NCBI GenBank assembly: GCA_964426135.1
Contig: CAYRPN010000020.1
Coordinates: forward strand, 1-63,817
DNA length: 63,817 nt
Source: CAYRPN01 sp964426135
GTDB lineage: Bacteria; Planctomycetota; Phycisphaerae; Phycisphaerales; Phycisphaeraceae
Direction of reading: 5' to 3'
The notes beneath the pieces are model-generated. The model saw only the letters and a list, made by a program, of their open reading frames with translations. It ran no database searches and was not told the origin of the DNA. Numbering within the stretch: position 1 is the stretch's first letter; the number at the start of each line of letters is the position of its first letter. A program made the translations under genes and the position numbers. Below are positions 54,201-61,401 of this stretch, piece after piece.

Positions 54201-55673
54201 TCAGAATCCAAGGGTTAGTCCGGAGTAGAAAAAGTGGCGGACGTTGCCATCGTTGGGCGTGATCGCGCCGCCGATGGCGTCGCCGGGGACGAAGAATCCG
54301 TAGCGCATGGCGAAGGACACGTCGCTGGTGATCTGCCAGTTGGCGTAGAAGTCGGCTTCGAAACCGAGGTAGCGATCATCCTTGGTGTCCTCGTCGATGG
54401 GCGCGTCCGGATTGAGCTTGGCGAAGACGAACAGGTTGGTGCCGACTTGCAGCTTGCCGAAGACGGAACTGGTGGGCGATGGGAAGGTAGAGCCACCCAT
54501 GCGCATCATGATGAGGTTGGACACACTGGGCGCGAACGCCAGTCCGGTGTTCAGCAGCCCGAACCCGTTGAAGCCTCGGTCGGTGGTGTTGGGGGCGTTG
54601 CCGCCGAAGGTGTTGTTGGAGTGGATGCGATCGTCATCACCGCTGGCCATGATGACTTCAAAGGTCAGGCGCGAGCGGTTGGGGTCGTTCATCAGGTAAT
54701 CGATGACAATATCGAACGCCATCGCGGAGATATCGTCTTCGGTCTGCGTCAGCGCGGTGGCAACGCCGCCGGTGATGTCAAAACTGCTGGAGAGCGTGGA
54801 GCCGCCCTGGTAGACGAACTCGACGCCGTAGAGAACGTTGTCGCTGAGGTTGCCGCGCGAACCAGCGCCGAAGTACCACGAGTTGTAATCGAAGTTGGTG
54901 GTCGTCGCGACGCCGCCAACGGTGGAGCTGAGCGTCTCCGCCTCGTTGTTGTCCACCTGCACCAGGCCGTAGACGAACGGCTTGTGCTGGGCGGTGGCCT
55001 GGTAGCTGAGCAAAGCGCCGTAGAAGCCGCGCCGCGTCTCGTCGGCGAAGCTGGGGCGGGACGAGTCGAAGTCCGTGGTGCTGTCGCGCGTTCGGCCCAG
55101 CACGATCTGCATCGCCCACTGCTCGTAGCCCAGGTCCATCACCACGCCGTCGAGCTCCTGGCTGAGCGTCAGACCATTGGCCCAATGCACCAGTTGCCGG
55201 CCGCCCTGCAAGGTGAAGTCGTAAGGCGTCATCTCGCCGTGGTACGCCGCCATGTACCGCTTCAGGTCAAAGCGATAGTGGGCGCGATCCAGCGTGGGCT
55301 CGACCCAGTCGTCGCCGAGGCCGTCGAAGTCATCACCGGTGTTGAAGTCGCGGTAGCTGGTGCGCACGCGGAGGAAGAACTCGTGCACGTTGTCGAGGTT
55401 CAGCCTGCCGTACACGTTCATGTCGTACTGACGGAGGATGTGCGTGGTGCCCTGGTCATCGTCGATGGCGAGGAAGTTGAGCGTGAGGTATCCACCGTAG
55501 TCCGCCACGACGCGCTGGTCGGCAGGGACATTGGTGTCCACCTTCAAGCGCGTGTCGCGCTGAATCTGTTCCAACTGGCGCTCGAAGCGATCCAGCGCGC
55601 CGGCATCCTGAGCCAGAACGGGAGCGGCCGCGAGAAGCCCGATGCAAACGGCGAAAGGTGTCACCTTGCTCAT
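54201..55673 (-). CDS. Outer-membrane beta-barrel (alginate-export-like porin)
   Basis: A 490-residue protein. It has a signal peptide ending VLAQDA, a short helical segment, and then many amphipathic strands typical of an outer-membrane barrel. Examples are GGYLTLNFLAIDDD, EFFLRVRTSYRDF, DFTLQGGRQLVHWANGLTLS, WYFGAGSRGNLSDNVLYGVEFVY and SFAMRYGFFVPGD. It ends with Phe (YSGLTLGF), the usual barrel-assembly signal. The QGGRQxVxWANGLTxSQ segment resembles alginate-export/AlgE-type porins. Substrate unknown. Direct evidence for an outer membrane in this organism, together with LptB. Confidence 0.83.
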   Translation of the reverse strand: MSKVTPFAVCIGLLAAAPVLAQDAGALDRFERQLEQIQRDTRLKVDTNVPADQRVVADYGGYLTLNFLAIDDDQGTTHILRQYDMNVYGRLNLDNVHEFFLRVRTSYRDFNTGDDFDGLGDDWVEPTLDRAHYRFDLKRYMAAYHGEMTPYDFTLQGGRQLVHWANGLTLSQELDGVVMDLGYEQWAMQIVLGRTRDSTTDFDSSRPSFADETRRGFYGALLSYQATAQHKPFVYGLVQVDNNEAETLSSTVGGVATTTNFDYNSWYFGAGSRGNLSDNVLYGVEFVYQGGSTLSSSFDITGGVATALTQTEDDISAMAFDIVIDYLMNDPNRSRLTFEVIMASGDDDRIHSNNTFGGNAPNTTDRGFNGFGLLNTGLAFAPSVSNLIMMRMGGSTFPSPTSSVFGKLQVGTNLFVFAKLNPDAPIDEDTKDDRYLGFEADFYANWQITSDVSFAMRYGFFVPGDAIGGAITPNDGNVRHFFYSGLTLGF

Positions 55674-55797
55674 GTCTTGTTTTCCCTGCCCGGATCAATC
55701 CCCCGCCGACATGCGGGATTCTGTCCGCAGTTTAACGCGTGATGCAAACGACACAAGTGGCTTGGTTTCCAAGAGTGTGGCAAGGAAGGCCGGCAAC

Positions 55798-55820
55798 GTA
55801 GCCGCGGCATTCCATGACGC
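55798..55820 (+). repeat. Single GTAGC REP-like unit
   Basis: GTAGC then a CGCGGCA/TGACGCG imperfect hairpin, matching the paired copies at 60543-60641 with two changes. It lies in the 222-base gap before the porin start. Confidence 0.65.
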
Positions 55821-55895
55821 GACTCGCCAGCGACGCAGAGCGCACTGAATCGCGGGACGCGCACGATCTACGGCACCCGCGCCCGCGCGCCGCCG

Positions 55896-56273
55896 CTACG
55901 CCTGCGACCCTGTCCCATCCACGCGTTTCTCCGCCACAGCCAGATACGCCGCCAGGCGTTCCTCATTGATGCCCAGCTTGTTCGCCAGGTGTTGCAGCAC
56001 GACCCGCTCATTCGGATGCAACTGGCCGTCGGCGACGGCAACGCGCAGCAGCGTCTTCATTGCTTCGTCGGGATTGCCGCGCAGAAAATTGAACTGATCC
56101 TGAAAATAGTTCGGATCCGACTTCGCGCGATTCATCATGGCGTTGAGCGATGCCTGACCCACGCCCGCCTCGGCGGCGAGTTTCTGGAGGATCGCCAGTT
56201 CGTTGGGCGAGATGGTGCCGTCGAGACCCGCCACGCAGCAAGCCGCACGCAATACTTGAACCAGTTCGAGCAT
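55896..56273 (-). CDS. TerB-like helical protein
   Basis: A 125-residue helical protein of the TerB/tellurite-resistance-like fold. It shows the two-fold repeat of that family: RAACCVAGLDGTISPNELAILQKLAAEAG and LLRVAVADGQLHPNERVVLQHLANKLG, each with an 'ADGxxxxxE' metal-binding-like loop. In most bacteria such free-standing domains have unknown roles. It has no ter operon around it, so tellurite resistance should not be inferred. Start ATG at 56273. Confidence 0.75.
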   Translation of the reverse strand: MLELVQVLRAACCVAGLDGTISPNELAILQKLAAEAGVGQASLNAMMNRAKSDPNYFQDQFNFLRGNPDEAMKTLLRVAVADGQLHPNERVVLQHLANKLGINEERLAAYLAVAEKRVDGTGSQA

Positions 56274-56402
56274 GGTGAGTTCTCCGAGTCAGCGGCAAAA
56301 GAATCCAGCGAAACAACACAACAAGAATGATAAGAAGATTCAGCCACGATCGCGATCGATGGCTTCGTCGCTCCCGCGTGACCACGCAAGGCAGCTTGCC
56401 CT

Positions 56403-56612
56403 CTACGCGGACTTTCTGGAACCCTTGGGTCGATGGGATTCGATGCGGCGCAACGCCTGGCGATCGAAGAACTTTTCCTTGCAGGCGGAACACTCGGAAT
56501 AGGTTAGTCCGGGGACAACGTATGCATTTCCCATGTAGTTTCCCCGCCAGTCTTTGCGAACCCGACCGACGCTCTTGTTGCCGCACATTGGACAGGTGGT
56601 GAATTTGATCAT
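56403..56612 (-). CDS. YgiT-type zinc-finger protein (MqsA-like antitoxin part)
   Basis: A 69-residue zinc-binding protein with Cys7-x2-Cys10 and Cys41-x2-Cys44 and the family segment VPGLTYSECSACKEKFFD. It matches the N-terminal domain of MqsA-type antitoxins; the DNA-binding helix-turn-helix half is absent, as is common for partners of DUF4258 toxins. Its start lies 12 bases after the stop of the interrupted toxin gene, which is the usual toxin-antitoxin operon order. With the toxin broken, the antitoxin may now be unneeded or may still regulate. Confidence 0.8.
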   Translation of the reverse strand: MIKFTTCPMCGNKSVGRVRKDWRGNYMGNAYVVPGLTYSECSACKEKFFDRQALRRIESHRPKGSRKSA

Positions 56613-56624
56613 GGGCTGGCTCGG

Positions 56625-57135
56625 CTACTCCGCTCGTTTGGAGGAGATCAACACATAGAACGTGTCGATGCCATCGGCATGCGAGAGCTTTCCTTTAGGA
56701 ATGGGGCCGAAATAACTTCGCGAATTAGCCGTTTCCGATTCCCCTCCCTCTTAGGGAGGGGTTAGGGGAGGGTCGGGCGCACTGCGTGATTGTGCGTCGA
56801 ATCAGGCTGTTTGCCCGACCCTCCCCCTGCCCCTCCCTAAGAGGGAGGGGAGTACGAACTGTGCCAATCGGGAAGTTATTTCGATTCCATTCCTTAGTAT
56901 AGATCAAGACGCCGGCGAGATTGCGATTGACGATGACGTAAAGCCGTTCCCGGCCGTGACCTCGCCGAACGCCGGTGGAGTTTAATTTCTTGTCGATTCG
57001 ACTTGCACCCACGATGCATTCGAGAACATCGATTTCCGACAAGCCATCGACGTCCATTTCGCTCTGGGCTTTTTCGGTAAACACATAATTTCCCGCGAGC
57101 ACAGCCCTCTTGATGCGCACCAGTTCATCAGACAT
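56625..57135 (-). pseudogene. DUF4258 toxin gene interrupted by a MITE
   Basis: The 5' part (56897-57135) encodes a DUF4258-type segment (FTEKAQSEMDVDGLSEIDVLECIV ... RERLYVIVNRNLAGVLIYT). The frame then runs into the element and stops at 56725. The 3' part lies beyond the element: codons on the minus strand from about 56694 to the stop at 56625-56627 encode KGKLSHADGIDTFYVLISSK plus a short tail. Excising the 196-base element and one TTA copy restores IYTKGKLS and a 312-base frame (103 residues plus stop). The inserted 199 bases are not a multiple of three, so the toxin is disrupted. If translated, the present 136-residue product has a foreign C-terminus. Confidence 0.82.
56698..56893. mobile_element. 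MITE-like element, 196 bp, TTA target duplication
   Basis: Termini GGAATGG and CCATTCC lie inside ~22-base imperfect inverted repeats (56698-56719 and 56872-56893, 3 mismatches). Direct TTA copies flank it at 56695-56697 and 56894-56896. Its interior is a large palindrome of the ctccctcttagggaggg family. No coding capacity, so it needs a transposase in trans. Confidence 0.88.
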
Positions 57136-57162
57136 GGCGAACTCCCGGATCTTTCACCCATC

Positions 57163-58524
57163 TCACCCCAGCAGCATCGGCTCCGGCGCCACGTCTCGCG
57201 AATGCCGGCTCCGTCCCGGATCCCGCAGCATTTTCACCTCGCCGCCGACGATCGTCGCCACCGCCTGGCTCTGCACTTTCCAGCCGTGGAATGGGCAGTT
57301 ACGGCTCTTGCTCTTGAACTCATTCACGTCGATCGTCCACGCATGCTTCGGATCGATGATCGTCACATCCGCATCGGCGCCGGGGCTGAGGTGGCCCTTG
57401 CGAGCCTCCAGGCCCACGAGCTTCGCCGAGTTGATCGTCATCATCGCCAGCATGTCGGGCCAGTCGATGGTGCCCGTGTCGATCAGGGCCCGCACGTAAA
57501 GCGGCAGCGCACAGTCGAGGCCGATGATGCCGTAAGGGGCGGCTGCGAACTCCAGTTCCTTTTCCTCCTGCGTGTGCGGCGCGTGATCCGTGGCCAGCAC
57601 GGTGATGGTGCCGTCCTTGATGCCCGCACGGATCGCCTCGATGTCGCGCTTGGTGCGCAGCGGCGGGTTCATCTTGTAATTCGTGTCGTACCCGGCGCAG
57701 CATTCCTCGGTCAGCAGAAGGTGATGCGGCGAGGCTTCGCCGGTGATGTGCGCCTGCCCAAACAGATCGTGCCTCGCCCGGCGAATCATCTCCACGCTGC
57801 CGCCGCTACTGATGTGCTGCACGTGGTACCGCACGCCGATGTTCTGCGACAGGTTCAACAGAATGTCGCGCTGGATGATGAGTTCCTCGGCCACGCGCGG
57901 CCAGCCCGCCAGCCCCAGCCGCGTCGCCAGCGCCCCGGCGTTCATCACGCCCCGCCCCATCTCCGGATCCTCGCAGTGCTGCATCAGCACCTTGCCGGTC
58001 ATCGCGATGTACTGCATCGCCTTGTGCATCACCGCCGCGCTGCCCACCGCCACACCATCGTCAGTGAAGCCCACGGCTCCTGCCTGCGACATCAGACCGA
58101 TCTCAGCCAGTTCCTTGCCCTCCCGACCCTTGGTGATCGCGCCCACCGGAAACACGTTGGCAAGATTCGCCCGGCGGGACTGGTGGTACACGAACTCCAC
58201 ACGACCGTCGTCATCGATCGCCGGCTTGGTGTTCGGCATGCAGCAGACGGTCGTGAAACCGCCATTGACTGCGCTGGCGGCGCCTGTGGCGATCGTCTCC
58301 TTCTCCTCTTGTCCAGGCTCGCGAAAGTGAACATGCACGTCGATCAACCCAGGCGCGACAATGCAGCCGCCAGCGTCGATGACTGTCGCCCCTTCGGCCG
58401 CGGCGGGACGTGTCTGGGTGCCGACACGCTCCACCTGACCGTTCACAAGCAATACGTCGGCGACTTCGTCGATGTCGTTCAAGGGGTCGATCAGTCGGCC
58501 GTTCCTGATGAGAATCGCAGGCAT
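57163..58524 (-). CDS. pyrC: Dihydroorotase, class I
   Basis: A 453-residue zinc amidohydrolase that cyclises carbamoyl aspartate in pyrimidine synthesis. It has the metal-binding HVHFREPGQEEKET at about residue 62, GGFTTVCCMPNTKP, TGEASPHHLLLTEE and ATDHAPHTQEEKELEF with its conserved Asp-His. PYGIIGLDCALPL follows. Length fits type I dihydroorotase. A nonstandard Arg/His-rich tail (SRHSRDVAPEPMLLG) ends the protein. Other pyr genes are not in the window. Confidence 0.93.
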   Translation of the reverse strand: MPAILIRNGRLIDPLNDIDEVADVLLVNGQVERVGTQTRPAAAEGATVIDAGGCIVAPGLIDVHVHFREPGQEEKETIATGAASAVNGGFTTVCCMPNTKPAIDDDGRVEFVYHQSRRANLANVFPVGAITKGREGKELAEIGLMSQAGAVGFTDDGVAVGSAAVMHKAMQYIAMTGKVLMQHCEDPEMGRGVMNAGALATRLGLAGWPRVAEELIIQRDILLNLSQNIGVRYHVQHISSGGSVEMIRRARHDLFGQAHITGEASPHHLLLTEECCAGYDTNYKMNPPLRTKRDIEAIRAGIKDGTITVLATDHAPHTQEEKELEFAAAPYGIIGLDCALPLYVRALIDTGTIDWPDMLAMMTINSAKLVGLEARKGHLSPGADADVTIIDPKHAWTIDVNEFKSKSRNCPFHGWKVQSQAVATIVGGEVKMLRDPGRSRHSRDVAPEPMLLG

Positions 58525-58576
58525 GCGGATAGCTTAGCAAAAGGGCGTGGGGTTCAGGGCGTCGGGTTTAGGGAGG

Positions 58577-58737
58577 AGCGGAGAGTGAAAAGTGCAAAGT
58601 GAAAAGTGAAAAACACAAAATGAAAAAGAATGAAAGGCACGGCCGAGTGAAGCGACAGGGACGCGGCTCGCACGGCCATTTCTACTTTGCCCTTTTCAGT
58701 TTGCACTTTTCACTCTGCACTTTGCACTTTGCACTAA
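58577..58737. repeat. Inverted pair of tandem-word family vi (aaagtg)
   Basis: Words aaagtgcaaagtgaaaag (58583-58636 region) face ttgcacttttcac/ttgcac words (58690-58735), with a ~50-base GC-rich centre. Located in the gap between the pyrC start and the Fur-family stop, which holds nothing else. Confidence 0.78.
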
Positions 58738-58776
58738 TCCGCTTCCTCACCCTACTCCCCACACCCTGAACCCAGC

Positions 58777-59160
58777 TCACGCGCACGCCGGGCACTTGCC
58801 GTACAGCACGAACTCGTGATCCTCCACCTTGAAGCCGGCGGGCACTAGACGTTTCAGTTCACCCGGGCAACCTGCGATGTCGAACACCTTGCCGCAGGAT
58901 CGACAGTGGAAGTGGTGGTGGTGGCCGATGTTCGCGCGTTCGTATCGTGGCGACTGCCCCGGCAGTTCCACCAGTTTGAGCCAGCCTTCATCAACGAGTG
59001 CCTTGAGATTGCGATACACCGTGGCGATGCCCAGCCCCGGTGCGCCGGGACCGGCGGCGTCGAGTACTTCTGCCGGCGCCAGTGGCCGCGCCAGTTGGGT
59101 GAAGGCGTCGCGAATCGCCCGGCGTTGCTGCGTGTTGCGCTTCATCTTCGCATGATACAT
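58777..59160 (-). CDS. Fur-family metal-responsive regulator
   Basis: A 127-residue repressor. The winged-helix part (RRAIRDAFTQLARPLAPAEVLD ... GIATVYRNLKALVDEGWL) contains the recognition helix TVYRNLKALV. The metal region HHHHFHCRSCGKVFDI and the final CPAC make two CxxC pairs for structural zinc. The group (Fur, Zur or PerR) cannot be decided. Its ATG shares an A with the cinA TGA stop (TGATG at 59158-59162), so translation is probably coupled. An ATG five codons in (59145) would also fit the family. Confidence 0.87.
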   Translation of the reverse strand: MYHAKMKRNTQQRRAIRDAFTQLARPLAPAEVLDAAGPGAPGLGIATVYRNLKALVDEGWLKLVELPGQSPRYERANIGHHHHFHCRSCGKVFDIAGCPGELKRLVPAGFKVEDHEFVLYGKCPACA

Positions 59161-60497
59161 CAGGCCACTCGCGTCGCCGCCCGGCCCCAGCGCAGCTCGT
59201 CGAGTGATACGCCCAGCACGTGAAGCCGCAGCATCTGCATCGCACACTTGGCGGCACGATCGCGCACATCGTCGCGCCCGCCGGGCAATACGAACAGCCG
59301 CGCTTCCGTGTGAATCTCGCCGCCCTGTCCGGCGCCGTCTTGGCGCCAGGCAAGCCCGATCCACACCGTGCCCACCGGCTTCTCCGCCGAGCCTCCGCCC
59401 GGCCCCGCCACGCCGGTGATCCCCACCGCCAGGTCCGCCCCGCTGCGCTCCGCAGCCCCCGCCGCCATCGCGCGGGCCACCGACTCGCTGACCGCGCCGT
59501 GCTGCGCGATGAGTTCCGCCGGCACGCCGACCTGCGACGTCTTCATTTCATTGGCGTAGGTAATCCAGCCGCCCAGGTAGACATCGCTGGAGCCCGCAAT
59601 CTCCGTGAGGTACCGCCCCACCCAGCCGCCGGTGCAGCTCTCCGCTGTGGCGACTTTCAACGCGCGCTTGCGAAGCAGATGCACAAGCGCTTCCTGCAGT
59701 GTGCAATCGCCGCGGCCGCTGACCAGCGCGCCTAGGCGCTGCTCCACGGCGGCAACGCTTGCATCCAGTTCCATACGAGCAAGCGCCGCGTCTTCAAATT
59801 CGCTGCGCAACCGCACCGACACGATGCCGTTGGCGACGGTGGTGCCCACCAGCGGATTGCGCTTGCGGTCCATCAGGTCGCCGAGTTTGTCCGCCAGATC
59901 ACTCTCACCGATGCCGAAGGTGTTGATCTTCTCGGTCAGGATGTAGCGTCGCTTCGTGCTTCCTTCACCGACGTGCGATGCAATCATGGCCTCGACCTGC
60001 GGTCGAACGTGGAGGCGATACATGGCAATCATTTCGCTGGGCACGCCGGGCGTGACGAAGAAGCGTGCGAGGCCGAAGCGGGCATCGATGCCTGGCGCGG
60101 TGCCGCAGGTGTTTTCGATCATCGTCGTGCCCGCCGGGTGCAGCGCCTGCACCTTGTTGCGCTCCGGCATCGGCCGGGTGCGACGGGTGAAGAACGCGCG
60201 GATCGCCTCCACGCTCGCTTCGTCGGTCACCAGCGGAACACCCATCGCCTCCGCCAGTGCCTGCCGGGTGAGGTCATCTTCCGTCGGCCCCAGGCCGCCC
60301 GTGATGATCACCAGCGCTGCTCGTTGCGACGCATCGCGAATGGCCTGCACAATCGCCGGTTGATCGTCGGCCACCGTCTGGTGATAAAGCGTGCTCACCC
60401 CCAGCGCGATGAGCTCCGCGCTGAGATAACCGCTGTTCGTATCGATCGTCTGGCCCAGCACCAGTTCGTCGCCGATGGAAAGAATGATCGCGTGCAT
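59160..60497 (-). CDS. cinA: CinA-family protein (nicotinamide-nucleotide amidase/ADP-ribose pyrophosphatase type)
   Basis: A 445-residue two-domain protein. The N-terminal MoCF/COG1058 domain has ILSIGDELVLGQTIDTNS at the start and IITGGLGPTEDDLTRQAL. The C-terminal PncC amidase domain has KVATAESCTGGWVGRYLTEI and VGITGVAGPGGGSAEKPVGTVWIG. Together they recycle NAD breakdown products (ADP-ribose hydrolysis and NMN deamidation). I start at the ATG at 60497; a further ATG at 60509 and open sequence upstream are within or next to the REPIN. It is followed immediately by the Fur-family gene. Confidence 0.92.
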   Translation of the reverse strand: MHAIILSIGDELVLGQTIDTNSGYLSAELIALGVSTLYHQTVADDQPAIVQAIRDASQRAALVIITGGLGPTEDDLTRQALAEAMGVPLVTDEASVEAIRAFFTRRTRPMPERNKVQALHPAGTTMIENTCGTAPGIDARFGLARFFVTPGVPSEMIAMYRLHVRPQVEAMIASHVGEGSTKRRYILTEKINTFGIGESDLADKLGDLMDRKRNPLVGTTVANGIVSVRLRSEFEDAALARMELDASVAAVEQRLGALVSGRGDCTLQEALVHLLRKRALKVATAESCTGGWVGRYLTEIAGSSDVYLGGWITYANEMKTSQVGVPAELIAQHGAVSESVARAMAAGAAERSGADLAVGITGVAGPGGGSAEKPVGTVWIGLAWRQDGAGQGGEIHTEARLFVLPGGRDDVRDRAAKCAMQMLRLHVLGVSLDELRWGRAATRVA

Positions 60498-60542
60498 AGA
60501 TGCCGGCATGATGACATGGCACGGACTCCGTGGCGAGCCGAT

Positions 60543-60641
60543 GTAGCCGCGGCACTCCGTGACGCGCATCGCAGGCAACGGAGTGCTGCCGTCGGGTGGC
60601 CAACTGTTATCGGCGCGCGCGTCACGGAGTGTCGCGGCTAC
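60543..60641. repeat. REPIN-like inverted pair of GTAGC units
   Basis: A plus unit (60543-60566: GTAGC with CGCGGCAC, TCC, GTGACGCG) faces a minus unit (60617-60641, ending GCTAC) about 50 bases away. This is REP-doublet geometry with the GTAG head known from REP/RAYT systems. It occupies the gap between the divergent cinA and lptB starts. Confidence 0.75.
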
Positions 60642-60655
60642 GCTATCCTGTCGCC

Positions 60656-61399
60656 GTGGACATTCTCACCGCCACCAACCTGCGCAAATCCTACGCCGGC
60701 CGCGTCGTCGTGGATAACGTCTCCTTCCGCGTCGCCGAGGGCGAGATCGTGGGCCTGCTCGGTCGCAACGGCGCGGGCAAGACCACCAGTTTCCGCATGG
60801 CGATGGGCATGATCGAGGCCGAGGGCGGCAAGGTTGAGTTCAACAGCCGCGACGTCACCGCCCTGCCGATGTACCAACGGGCGCGGCTGGGCATGGGCTA
60901 CCTCGCCCAGGAACCGAGCATTTTCCGAAGGCTCTCGGCATTCGCGAATCTGATGGCGATCCTCGAGACGCGCAGCAACCTCACCCGCGCCCAGCGCAAG
61001 GAAAAGGCCGAGGAACTGCTCGCCAAATTCAGCCTCAGCCACGTCAAGAACCAGTACGCCGCCAGCCTTTCCGGCGGCGAGCGGCGCAAACTGGAAATCG
61101 CCCGTGCGTTGATCACCGAGCCGCTCATCATGCTGCTCGACGAGCCGTTCACCGGCGTCGACCCCATCGCCATCGAGGACCTGCAGCGCGAAGTCAGCCG
61201 GCTGCGCGACAGCCACGGCATCGCCACGCTCATCACCGACCACAACGAGCGCCGCATCCTGCAGATGTGCGACCGTGTCTATGTGATCTTCGAGGGCAAG
61301 GTGTTCGCCGAGGGCACACCGGCGGAGATTGTGCAGAACGAAATGGTGCGCAAACGCTATCTGGGCGAGAGCCTCAAGGCGGAGGAGTTCCTGCGGTAG
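60656..61399 (+). CDS. lptB: LPS export ABC ATPase
   Basis: A 247-residue cytoplasmic ATPase of the LptB2FG transporter that extracts lipopolysaccharide from the inner membrane. It has Walker A GLLGRNGAGKTTSF, Q-loop YLAQEPSIFRRLSAF (the LptB 'QEASIFRRLS'-type motif), signature LSGGERRKLEIARA, Walker B LIMLLDEPF and switch His in ITDHNER. The end (NEMVRKRYLGE) is typical. It starts with GTG at 60656, since the open frame further up runs into the REP unit. No lptA or lptC is beside it. It ends tail-to-tail with the next gene, two bases apart. Confidence 0.93.
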   Translation: MDILTATNLRKSYAGRVVVDNVSFRVAEGEIVGLLGRNGAGKTTSFRMAMGMIEAEGGKVEFNSRDVTALPMYQRARLGMGYLAQEPSIFRRLSAFANLMAILETRSNLTRAQRKEKAEELLAKFSLSHVKNQYAASLSGGERRKLEIARALITEPLIMLLDEPFTGVDPIAIEDLQREVSRLRDSHGIATLITDHNERRILQMCDRVYVIFEGKVFAEGTPAEIVQNEMVRKRYLGESLKAEEFLR

Positions 61400-61401
61400 G
61401 G

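Noticed and set aside
55896..56273. Tellurite-resistance function for the TerB-like gene
   Set aside because: No other ter genes are present; the fold alone does not support the phenotype.
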